This document shows positions 44,452 to 52,688 of a stretch of 64,000 nucleotides of DNA, in pieces. The stretch spans positions 962,501-1,026,500 of the forward strand of contig NZ_MQUB01000001.1 of NCBI RefSeq assembly GCF_002943755.1, read 5' to 3'. The first letter of the stretch is position 1. The number at the start of each line of letters is the position of its first letter. A program made the position numbers and the translations under genes. Source of the stretch: Aureitalea marina. GTDB taxonomy: Bacteria; Bacteroidota; Bacteroidia; Flavobacteriales; Flavobacteriaceae. The notes under the pieces are model-generated. The model was not told where the DNA came from, did no database searches, and was given only the letters and a program-made list of their open reading frames with translations.

Positions 44452-46797
44452 ATGGAAGAATCATTAAATTCACTCTTCGAGGAGCGCTCCTTCAATTTCA
44501 AAAAAGAAGTCGGCTATTACCTTTTCTTTTGGCCCTACTTCTTGATGGCAATAGTCCTTTGTTTGATCGGATCCTTCATTTATTTGCGCTATCAGACTCC
44601 TATCTACTCCGCCCAGTCTCAAATTCAGATTAAAGAGGGAAAGGATGACGCCTCTACATTCTTGGCTCAGAACCTTCAGTTATTTAATAGTAGCCGGATC
44701 AAAATGGTCAATGAGATAGGTGTTATTACTTCTGGTTTTATTCTAGGCCAAGTTGTAGATCGGTTGGATCTGCAAACCCGTATTTTTTCAGTGGGTTCGA
44801 TCCGGGAATCATTGCAAGACCAAGAGTTTTTGCCATTTAAGGTTAATTTTCATGATAGGAAGGAGTTAGGTAGGTTTGAAGTCACAGTAGAAAACGGGGA
44901 GGTTAACATCATCCAGGGTGAATCGGTCACAAAACTGCCTCAGAACAATGCCATGGTTACAGATAAGTTTTCTTTGATCTGGATCGACACCTTAACAAAA
45001 GAAGACAAGGAGTACCGGATTGTACATGTATCCAGAGAAAATGCAATCGCTCAATTGAAAAATACGTTATCGGTATTACCTGCCTACAAGGGTAGTGAAA
45101 TCATCGATTTGAAGATCAATGGACCTAACCGAAATATCAATCGTAAAATACTGGATGTTCTGATCGCCGTTCTCCAAGAAGACCAAGTGGCCGAGAAAAG
45201 AGCCGTTTCCGAGGTCAGTATCAAATTTATAGATGAGCGTCTGGCTGGATTATCGGAAAGTATTGATACCATCAGTGAAAACACAATCGAATTCCAAAAA
45301 TCAAATCGGGTTTATGATCCACCTGTGCAGACGAGTAATGCGCTTGGAAACCTTATCAAGGGACAAGATGAGGCACTAAGATTAAATATTCAATTGGAAA
45401 TTGCCCGGTCGTTACGCGAAAATTTGGAAGGTCAAACTGACTATGAGTTGCTCCCGGCACAAGTGGGTATAGAAAGTGAAGATATTAACGATTTGATCCA
45501 GAACTACAATCTTGGTGTTGCAGAGCGAAAGAGCTTACTGATTGGTTCTACGGATTTAAATCCGCTCGTCATTCAGATCACAGAAGAGTTAAAGGAGACC
45601 AAATCCATTATAATCTCAGGAATCGACCAATATATAGCATCTCTTCAGGTTTCTATTCGGAAATTCGATGAAGTGCTAACCGAAACGGAGAGTGTTGTTG
45701 CCTCCATTCCAAGAAAGCAAAGTGAACTTAGAGGCCTATTCCGTAATTTCCAGATAGTAGAAGAACTTTATTACTTCTTGCTTCAACGAAGAGAGGAGGC
45801 TTCGATCAAATATATGTCGGCTCTTCCTAATCTGAAGGTGTTGAGCAATGCGGTATCGAAAAACACCAAGGTTTCTCCAAAGCCTAAATCGACCTACTTG
45901 GGAGCTCTGATACTCGGTTTGTTGGTTCCTTTTGGAATCTTGTATGCTTTAAAGAACCTGGATAACAAGATTAATACCCGTGAAGATGTAGAACAAGGTC
46001 TGATGGGCGTTTCTATCGTGGGTGAGATACCTCATGAGAGCAACAAAGAGAGTTTTGATGATCCCAGAGGCATTGTGGCAGAAGCGACTCGAGTCATCAG
46101 ATCGAACTTGGCCTTTATGTTACCCGATCATGGGAACGGTGTAATAACCGTAACTTCTAGTATAAAGGGAGAGGGTAAATCTTTTGTTGCCTTTAATCTT
46201 GCCCAGAGTTATCAGGCCTTGGGTAAAAAGGTCATTTTAGTAGGAGCGGACCTGCGTAACCCACAAATTCATTCCCGTTTAGGAATAGAACGATTTGATC
46301 ATGGTTTGTCTTCATATTTGAGTTCTTCCGAGGATATTGATTTCGATAGTCTTATTTCCAAGGTGCCCGGAAGTGAACTGGATTTTCTGTTTTCCGGCGT
46401 CATTCCACCCAATCCATCGGAATTATTAATGAGACCGAGAATGAAAGAACTGGTTTCAACGCTCCGATCCAAGTATGATCTGGTCATCATAGATTCCGCT
46501 CCCATGATGTTGGTCAGTGATACGACACCAATCCTACCTTTGTCCGATTTAGTCGTCTACGTCTGTAGATCACAATACACGGACAAGAATGTCTTTGCCT
46601 TTATAAAGGATATGGTCAAACGTGAGAATATCCCGTCGATCGCCATGGTTTTGAATGGGATCATGGTAGGCGGTTCCAATAAGAGTAGATTTTCCTATTC
46701 CTATCGCTATAGTTACAATTATCAGTACAACTATGGCTATGGCTATGGTTATGGCGAAGACAGGAAGAAGAAATCTCGATCTAATCGAAACTCTTGA
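44452..46797 (+). CDS. Wzc-like polysaccharide co-polymerase and tyrosine autokinase
   Basis: The 781-residue inner-membrane protein has a TM helix near 24-46, a Wzz-type periplasmic domain with coiled coil, a second TM near 482-500 and a BY-kinase domain with Walker A SSIKGEGKS (about 568-576), Walker A' VILVGADLR and Walker B LVIIDSAP. The C-terminal tail has ten tyrosines in an alternating run (about 750-770), the expected autophosphorylation cluster. It controls polymer length and export. The opposing phosphatase gene lies directly downstream on the other strand. Confidence 0.94.
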   Translation: MEESLNSLFEERSFNFKKEVGYYLFFWPYFLMAIVLCLIGSFIYLRYQTPIYSAQSQIQIKEGKDDASTFLAQNLQLFNSSRIKMVNEIGVITSGFILGQVVDRLDLQTRIFSVGSIRESLQDQEFLPFKVNFHDRKELGRFEVTVENGEVNIIQGESVTKLPQNNAMVTDKFSLIWIDTLTKEDKEYRIVHVSRENAIAQLKNTLSVLPAYKGSEIIDLKINGPNRNINRKILDVLIAVLQEDQVAEKRAVSEVSIKFIDERLAGLSESIDTISENTIEFQKSNRVYDPPVQTSNALGNLIKGQDEALRLNIQLEIARSLRENLEGQTDYELLPAQVGIESEDINDLIQNYNLGVAERKSLLIGSTDLNPLVIQITEELKETKSIIISGIDQYIASLQVSIRKFDEVLTETESVVASIPRKQSELRGLFRNFQIVEELYYFLLQRREEASIKYMSALPNLKVLSNAVSKNTKVSPKPKSTYLGALILGLLVPFGILYALKNLDNKINTREDVEQGLMGVSIVGEIPHESNKESFDDPRGIVAEATRVIRSNLAFMLPDHGNGVITVTSSIKGEGKSFVAFNLAQSYQALGKKVILVGADLRNPQIHSRLGIERFDHGLSSYLSSSEDIDFDSLISKVPGSELDFLFSGVIPPNPSELLMRPRMKELVSTLRSKYDLVIIDSAPMMLVSDTTPILPLSDLVVYVCRSQYTDKNVFAFIKDMVKRENIPSIAMVLNGIMVGGSNKSRFSYSYRYSYNYQYNYGYGYGYGEDRKKKSRSNRNS

Positions 46798-46805
46798 TAG
46801 TATGA

Positions 46806-47534
46806 CTATCTGAAATCGGCAATCTGCCGCTCCCTGATCTCTTCCCAGGATAATAACTGTTTCTTGTTCAAACGGATCTCCTTTAGCAGGTGGAGATGTC
46901 CAGGACGGTGAGCGTCTGTTCCCAAGTAGTCATATAGGCCAAGGTCCATGATCTTAAAAGCCTTTTGTTTTACATCGTCACCATAGTGACCCAAGAGCGA
47001 AAGTGCGTTGAGCTGCAATTTAAAACCCCTGCCTTTCAGTTCACTGAACTTCTTGAGGTCATTTATGCCGTGATACCGCTCCGGATGTGCTAATAGTGGT
47101 TTTATTCCTTGCTGCAGGAGCTGGAACCCTGCCTGTTCCAAAATCTGGGTATTGCCAAAAAAATGAATCTCGACCAGGCAAATATTGTTAGGCAACAGCA
47201 ATTCCGGAGATCGTTGCTCAAAATCGGCCATGAATTGTTCATCTACCATATACTCGGCAGCATAGCGTTTCACTTGAATGTTTTCCGATCCCATGGAATC
47301 TTGCAGCACATCAAATGATGATTTTACCGATTGCGGGGTGTTGGGGTAAAGTTCAGAATATACATGCGGGGTGGGAATTACCTGAACAAACCCTAACTCC
47401 TTATAGGCCTCCAACATTCTATGTGAATCCTGGACTTCTTTACATCCATCATCGATTCCCGGCAGGAGGTGATTGTGAATATCACATAAACCCTCAAAGA
47501 TAGGAGGGGAGGTCTTGTTGAAAAAGCTGAACAT
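46806..47534 (-). CDS. CpsB/YwqE-type PHP tyrosine-protein phosphatase
   Basis: The 242-residue protein is a manganese-dependent phosphatase of the PHP fold that dephosphorylates BY-kinases. Metal motifs are DIHNHLLPGIDDG (His20, His22, Asp28), EIHFF, HPERY and GTDAHRP. It is convergent with the Wzc-like gene, nine bases apart, and has its own promoter, so phosphatase and kinase levels can be set separately. Role in controlling Wzc phosphorylation is inferred from family and position. Confidence 0.93.
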   Translation of the reverse strand: MFSFFNKTSPPIFEGLCDIHNHLLPGIDDGCKEVQDSHRMLEAYKELGFVQVIPTPHVYSELYPNTPQSVKSSFDVLQDSMGSENIQVKRYAAEYMVDEQFMADFEQRSPELLLPNNICLVEIHFFGNTQILEQAGFQLLQQGIKPLLAHPERYHGINDLKKFSELKGRGFKLQLNALSLLGHYGDDVKQKAFKIMDLGLYDYLGTDAHRPGHLHLLKEIRLNKKQLLSWEEIRERQIADFR

Positions 47535-47553
47535 GAAAGTAGGTTTCTGGGAA

Positions 47554-47561
47554 CAAATCTA
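47554..47561 (-). promoter_or_regulatory. -7 box TAGATTTG for the CpsB-type gene
   Basis: Minus-strand TAGATTTG matches TAnnTTTG, 20 bases before the ATG at 47534. No TTG -33 box is seen at the right distance. The remaining gap up to 47727 shows no other clear site for the divergent glycosyltransferase. Confidence 0.45.
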
Positions 47562-47727
47562 CGTGATTACCTCCTAATCCCCGATAAACTTCAGCGAACA
47601 AATTCGGGGTCCAATCAAGAAAATGCTCGTATTATTGTGACATCAATTGGCGTCGTGATCAATTTGGATACAGAGGCCAACTCAAACTTTAATACCCACC
47701 CGTTAAGATGATAAAAGCGAATTATGC

Positions 47728-48894
47728 ATGAATAGTGATATTGCTTCATTTGATCTTTCGGGCTTAAAAGTTGCCATTGTTGAGAATACGGGGGCCGATT
47801 TTGTTATTTCAAGATTGCGTTTAGCCCGTTATCTCAGAGATCGTGGTGCCGAGATCATGGTGATCGTTCCGGCCGACGGAAGCAGTGACGAGATACGGGA
47901 TGCCGGCTTTCAAACTCTGGAGGTATCCTCCAATATTCGCGGTAAGGGAATTGGTAACAAACTTCGATTCATGCGTGATTTGCGTAAGATCTGTCGCAAT
48001 AATCGATTTGATATCATTCATTTCTACCGAATGCAGCCCAATCTTATCGGAACGCCTGTAGCATCACTGACTTCCAAGCCTAAGATCGTCAATCACATTA
48101 CAGGCCTGGGCGTGGTATACTCATCGAGAACCTGGAAGAATCGTCTGCTTCAGTTTGCCATAACCTCCGCCTATCGGCTAAATGGATTATTGTTTTCACC
48201 CCATTACATCCTTCAGAATACGCAAGATGTAAAAGATTTAAAGATCAAGAAACGATATAGTGTTATCCGTGGTAGTGCGGTAGACGAAGATCGATTTAAC
48301 CTCAAGAACGTTCAGACCTTAGAGAACCATTCCGATGGTCTGACTTTCCTGTTTGTATCTCGTCTGCTTAAGGAAAAGGGTGTTCTGGAACTGGTTGAAT
48401 CCTTTATTGCGGCACAATCCGAACTGCCGGATGGAAGCAAACTTCAATTAGTTGGTTGGAGCGATCCGCAGAATCCATCTGCCATTTCCGAGCAATGGCT
48501 TAAGGATTATACCCGTGCGTATCCAGGGATCAAAGTACTGGGCAAGAGGTCAGATATTCCAGAGCTTATCAAACAGGCTGACGTATGTGTACTACCCACC
48601 AGGTACAGAGAGGGAACACCGAGGTTTATGCTGGAGTCCATGGCCATGGCCAAACCGATCATAACCACTAATATGCCTGGATGTGATCATTTAATTCCGA
48701 AGGGAAAAAATGGAATTTTGGTCGAGCCAAATGACCAACCAGCACTTACCGCTGCACTTCTCTGCATTTCCTCGCTTGATCTAAATGCCATGGGACAAGC
48801 CGGTTATTCTCTTTATTTCAATGAATTCTCAGAAAAAGTGGTCTATTCCTCCATTGCGGATGTCTATTTATCCATGACAAGAGGGAGTCAATAA
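47728..48894 (+). CDS. Glycosyltransferase family 4, PglA-like
   Basis: The 388-residue enzyme has NHITGLGVVYSSRTWKNRLLQ, close to the pattern of PglA-type GalNAc transferases and their relatives that act on diNAcBac-linked or similar lipid carriers. It has VSRLLKEKGVLELVE and the donor motif REGTPRFMLESMAMAKPII. A role as second transferase after the initiating sugar-phosphate transferase fits the neighbours. Confidence 0.88.
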   Translation: MNSDIASFDLSGLKVAIVENTGADFVISRLRLARYLRDRGAEIMVIVPADGSSDEIRDAGFQTLEVSSNIRGKGIGNKLRFMRDLRKICRNNRFDIIHFYRMQPNLIGTPVASLTSKPKIVNHITGLGVVYSSRTWKNRLLQFAITSAYRLNGLLFSPHYILQNTQDVKDLKIKKRYSVIRGSAVDEDRFNLKNVQTLENHSDGLTFLFVSRLLKEKGVLELVESFIAAQSELPDGSKLQLVGWSDPQNPSAISEQWLKDYTRAYPGIKVLGKRSDIPELIKQADVCVLPTRYREGTPRFMLESMAMAKPIITTNMPGCDHLIPKGKNGILVEPNDQPALTAALLCISSLDLNAMGQAGYSLYFNEFSEKVVYSSIADVYLSMTRGSQ

Positions 48895-49090
48895 AAATTC
48901 TCTATTGCGAATTGAATCTATCATTGAGAATTTCTTTTCATCGGCAACTACTCTTCTTATGCTCAATACTATAACGATTGAGGAGACATTTCAAGAGATT
49001 TCTTACAATACTTTTTTGCTAAGTATCTGATTCATAATCAAGTGACATTTACCCTACGATAAGGTAAGTTTACTGTTAAGTTATACGATT

Positions 49091-49133
49091 TTGGTAGCAA
49101 CGTGATGAAATTTTTGTACTTTGCACAAAAATT
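49091..49133 (+). promoter_or_regulatory. Promoter-like TTG / TACTTTG region with a 9-bp inverted repeat
   Basis: TTG at 49091-49093 and GTACTTTG ending at 49123 resemble a -33/-7 pair, with the -7 box one base short of consensus. The arms AATTTTTGT (49109-49117) and ACAAAAATT (49125-49133) are perfect and enclose it, so it may be an operator. The rest of the 284-base gap 48895-49178 is AT-rich with nothing else clear. Confidence 0.4.
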
Positions 49134-49178
49134 AGCGAGAAATAGATCCCCAAATCTCGGCTTCAAACAATAAGGAGT

Positions 49179-50327
49179 ATGAACGAAAGCACTACTCTGA
49201 TATTTGAGCTTTTCGTCTTATGTGGTATCTGTACAGGTTTCTGCTTGTACTATCTCATCAACCTGGCTAATCGCTACAATCTGCTCGCGGAGTCTAACGA
49301 GCGGACCTCGCATTTCGGAGAAGTCCCTTCCATAGGTGGAATTGCCTTTTTTATCAATTTTCTAATTGCCCTTGGGGTGACCCAGTTTTTTGGAGATTGG
49401 AATACGGGGATGGCGTTAATGATAGGAACATCCATCATTGTGTTTGTCGGCATCAGAGATGATATCTTGGACTTACCGATTCGGCGAAAGCTGCCGCTGC
49501 AATTATTTGCCATTATTTTGGTTTTGTTTATGTCTGGGCTCAAGATAGAAGGGCTCTACGGTTTTCTATACATTGACCAGGTTCCTGCCTGGATATCATA
49601 TCCTTTGAGCTTCTTATTGGTGCTGTTTTTTATGCAGGCATACAACCTCATTGATGGCATAGATGGACATGCCGCAAGTATAGGGATCATTATTTTTGGT
49701 TCCTTCAGTGTCTTTTTCTGGCTTATTCAAGATTACTTGTTTCTGACAATTTCGGCTGTTTCCCTAGTTGGATTGCTGGTTTATCTCTGTTACAACCTTT
49801 CCAAGCTGTACAAAATATTCATGGGTGACACCGGAACCTTACTGATCGGCTTTCTGATCGGTTTCTCTATCATCCGAATATTGAGCTATACGCCAGAACA
49901 GGTTGCTGTTCTACCTTTTAGGGGGCAATTCTTACCGGTATTGCTCTTAGCGATCCTTTTTGTCCCGATATTTGATGTCTTCCGGGTCATGATAGTTAGA
50001 AAACGATCTGGCAAACCGATATTCTCTCCAGATAGAAATCACGTGCATCATGTGCTTACAGATGCTGGATTCTCCCATAGAAGGGCATCTTTCTTTAGTG
50101 CCTCCTTTAGCCTCAGCTTTGCTTTTGTGATATTCCTGATTATTCAGAGCGAATCTGTGATTCTGTTGGGCATTGCCGTTCTGATATTCCTGCTTCTGGT
50201 CAATCTTCTGCTGATTCGTTTGGGTAAAACCTATCGCGCGAAAAAATTGAAGGTTCTGATCCGTAAACCCGTGATGAAGTACTCCAAACTTTTTAAGGCG
50301 CTGGGGCTCTATAATTTCCTGGTATAG
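49179..50327 (+). CDS. WecA-like undecaprenyl-phosphate sugar-1-phosphate transferase
   Basis: This polytopic enzyme starts repeat-unit synthesis by transferring a HexNAc-1-phosphate to undecaprenyl phosphate. The 382-residue protein has about 11 TM helices and the family loops NLIDGIDG, MGDTGTLLIGF (216-226) and PDRNHVHHVL. The exact sugar (GlcNAc, or a diamino sugar made by the next two genes) cannot be read. AAGGAG lies one base before the ATG, too close for normal function. Confidence 0.92.
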   Translation: MNESTTLIFELFVLCGICTGFCLYYLINLANRYNLLAESNERTSHFGEVPSIGGIAFFINFLIALGVTQFFGDWNTGMALMIGTSIIVFVGIRDDILDLPIRRKLPLQLFAIILVLFMSGLKIEGLYGFLYIDQVPAWISYPLSFLLVLFFMQAYNLIDGIDGHAASIGIIIFGSFSVFFWLIQDYLFLTISAVSLVGLLVYLCYNLSKLYKIFMGDTGTLLIGFLIGFSIIRILSYTPEQVAVLPFRGQFLPVLLLAILFVPIFDVFRVMIVRKRSGKPIFSPDRNHVHHVLTDAGFSHRRASFFSASFSLSFAFVIFLIIQSESVILLGIAVLIFLLLVNLLLIRLGKTYRAKKLKVLIRKPVMKYSKLFKALGLYNFLV

Positions 50328-50425
50328 GGTAAGTTTCCCTATCTTCGTTCCAGACAGATAATTGAGCTTTCCAAAGTTTACAAGAAAGGAACAGTTACTT
50401 GTCATATGCCACCCAAATCAGTGAA

Positions 50426-51598
50426 ATGGCAAGCGAATCAAGCCGAGATAACAACAAGAAAATACTGCTTTCACCTCCGTCCCAAACTGGGTTGGAAGAG
50501 AAGTTCTTAAAAGAAGTTCTGGCCAGTAACTGGCTGGCACCTGTCGGTCCACAGATCGATGCGTTCGAATTGGAACTCTCACAATACTTGGGTAGCAACA
50601 AGGAAGTAGTCGCACTCAATTCAGGTACTTCAGCTATTCATTTGGCCTTAATCCAATGTGGGGTGGGGCCTGGAGACCATGTGATTTGTCAGTCTTTCTC
50701 ATTCGCCGCTACAGCCAATCCTATACGATATTTGGGTGCAGAACCTATCTTCATAGATAGCGAGCAGGATACTTGGAATATAGATCCGAATGTGTTGGAA
50801 CTGGCTTTAGCAGAATGTCAAAAAAAGGGGATAGCTCCCAAGGCCATTATTGCAGTGCATACCTATGGTACACCTTGTAGACTTAAGGAGATACTTCAAA
50901 TAGCAAGCCGGTATGAAATTCCAGTAATCGAAGATAGCGCAGAGGCCTTAGGCAGTTCCATTGGCGATGATCCGTGTGGCACATTGGGAGATTTTGGAGT
51001 TTTGTCCTTTAACGGAAATAAAGTGATCACCACTGCCGGCGGAGGAGCATTGATCTGTAATGATAAAGAGCAAAAAGAAGCAATTATTGCCTTGGCAAGA
51101 CAGGCGCCCACACCTGGTCGCCATTACTTTCATCAAGAGATAGGCTATAACTACAGGATGAGCAATCTGAATGCTGCCTTAGGAAGGGCCCAGTTAGTCG
51201 GTTTGGCCAAAAAACTAGATCGACGATCACAGATTCACCAACATTATACTGAGAGTCTGAGATCGGATTTAGGAATAAAACTCTATGAGGTTCCGGACCT
51301 GACAATGAAGTCCAATTATTGGCTGAATTGTATATGTTGTAATTGGAAGGAATTGAAACTCGATTTAGAAGATGTAGTCTCAGGACTTGCTAATCAAAAC
51401 ATCGAGGTCAGGCCGTTTTGGCATCCCTTGCACCTTCAACCATCCTTTAATGGAGCTCCCTATTATGGGAATTCTGTAGCCCAGGAACTTCAGCAAGTCG
51501 GTTTGTGTTTGCCTTCTGGAGATCAGATGACCAATTCGGATGTTGATCGGGTAGTGGAAGCACTTCATTTATTGATCACAAAATCAGCTTCCAGTTAG
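50426..51598 (+). CDS. DegT/DnrJ/EryC1-family sugar aminotransferase
   Basis: PLP-dependent transamination of a UDP-4-keto-sugar. The 390-residue protein has NSGTSAIHLAL, EDSAEALGS and the PLP lysine Lys199 in SFNGNKVITTAGGG. This resembles PglE, which makes UDP-4-amino-4,6-dideoxy-GlcNAc. I choose the ATG at 50426; a TTG at 50399 would add nine residues. With the next gene it forms a two-step route from UDP-GlcNAc. Confidence 0.92.
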   Translation: MASESSRDNNKKILLSPPSQTGLEEKFLKEVLASNWLAPVGPQIDAFELELSQYLGSNKEVVALNSGTSAIHLALIQCGVGPGDHVICQSFSFAATANPIRYLGAEPIFIDSEQDTWNIDPNVLELALAECQKKGIAPKAIIAVHTYGTPCRLKEILQIASRYEIPVIEDSAEALGSSIGDDPCGTLGDFGVLSFNGNKVITTAGGGALICNDKEQKEAIIALARQAPTPGRHYFHQEIGYNYRMSNLNAALGRAQLVGLAKKLDRRSQIHQHYTESLRSDLGIKLYEVPDLTMKSNYWLNCICCNWKELKLDLEDVVSGLANQNIEVRPFWHPLHLQPSFNGAPYYGNSVAQELQQVGLCLPSGDQMTNSDVDRVVEALHLLITKSASS

Positions 51599-51603
51599 CT
51601 AAT

Positions 51604-52680
51604 ATGCAAGATCATCATTTTCGGGATAGATTAGATCAGTTACACACCATCTATAAACAAGGATTGGGTGCAGATTATCTCTGCCCTCAGGAAGACGACT
51701 TATCAGAGGCCATAGTCAACACTAATATTCTGGTGAGTGGAGCAGGCTCTATAGGCTCGTTTCTGGTTAGGTGCCTAATTGGTCTCAAGCCGAAGAGATT
51801 GGTGGTTTTTGACAATGATCCGAAGCAACTAGATGCCCTTCAAGAGTCTTTTGCAACTAAGCCAGGACTACCAATTGAGTTCGTCAATCTGGATCTCAAT
51901 GATGGGACAGGTGTTGAACGATTACTTGCCAGGAAGGACTTCAAGTATGTGTTCCATACTGCTGCTTTAAAACATTTACCTCCTCTCGAGGAAGATGTTG
52001 TGGCTGCGGTCAGGACCAACACGCTGGGGTCTATACATCTTTTTCAAGCATGTGAGAGGCACGGAGTAGAGCGTTGTGTATATGTGTCTACGGATAAGGC
52101 CGTAAGTCCGATCAGCGTTCTTGGACGTACTAAACTTGTAGCGGAAAATTGGATCAGGTCCAATGCGAGCAAGTTAGGAGATACCAAGATTGTGATTGCC
52201 AGGTTTGGAAACGTATATGGATCTGCTGGTTCTTTGGTGCCTTATGTGGAGAATCAGCTGGACGAAGGTGGAATGATCAACCTGACACATCCCAGTGCCG
52301 ATCGTTTCTTCATTTCACCGGTGGAATCTATTCAACTTATCCTGAGTTGTTTTAAACAAGGAGAGCCCGGGCGTACCTACATTTGCGACATGGGAGATCC
52401 AATTCCGGTAATTAGGGTTATACAGCATTTAGCGGAGGCGATGAACCTTTCTTTGGACAACCGGATCACTACAATTGGGTTGCGAAAAGGCGAGAAGGTC
52501 TCGGAACAAATCGCAGAAAAGGGTTCTTTGTTAAGGCCTGTGGATAATGCATCCATGTATAGTGTCGACTATCAAAATTGGTCTCCCTTAACGGATCAGA
52601 ACCTATATGAAATAGAAAGACTGGCAAATCTGGGGAATGATACGGAATTAAATCAATTCATAACTGCTTTAACAAGCTGA
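51604..52680 (+). CDS. UDP-sugar 4,6-dehydratase, soluble CapD/PglF-type
   Basis: The 358-residue SDR enzyme has the NAD motif GAGSIGS (46-52), HTAALKHLP and STDKAVSP (162-169) and Lys177. In PglF/WbpM enzymes a Met precedes GxxK at the catalytic site; here it is Leu173 (SVLGRTK). It lacks the N-terminal TM domain of PglF. It is followed by the C-terminal GLRKGEKVSEQI signature. Five bases separate it from the aminotransferase. The product would be a UDP-4-keto-6-deoxy-HexNAc. Confidence 0.88.
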   Translation: MQDHHFRDRLDQLHTIYKQGLGADYLCPQEDDLSEAIVNTNILVSGAGSIGSFLVRCLIGLKPKRLVVFDNDPKQLDALQESFATKPGLPIEFVNLDLNDGTGVERLLARKDFKYVFHTAALKHLPPLEEDVVAAVRTNTLGSIHLFQACERHGVERCVYVSTDKAVSPISVLGRTKLVAENWIRSNASKLGDTKIVIARFGNVYGSAGSLVPYVENQLDEGGMINLTHPSADRFFISPVESIQLILSCFKQGEPGRTYICDMGDPIPVIRVIQHLAEAMNLSLDNRITTIGLRKGEKVSEQIAEKGSLLRPVDNASMYSVDYQNWSPLTDQNLYEIERLANLGNDTELNQFITALTS

Positions 52681-52688
52681 CTCTCACC

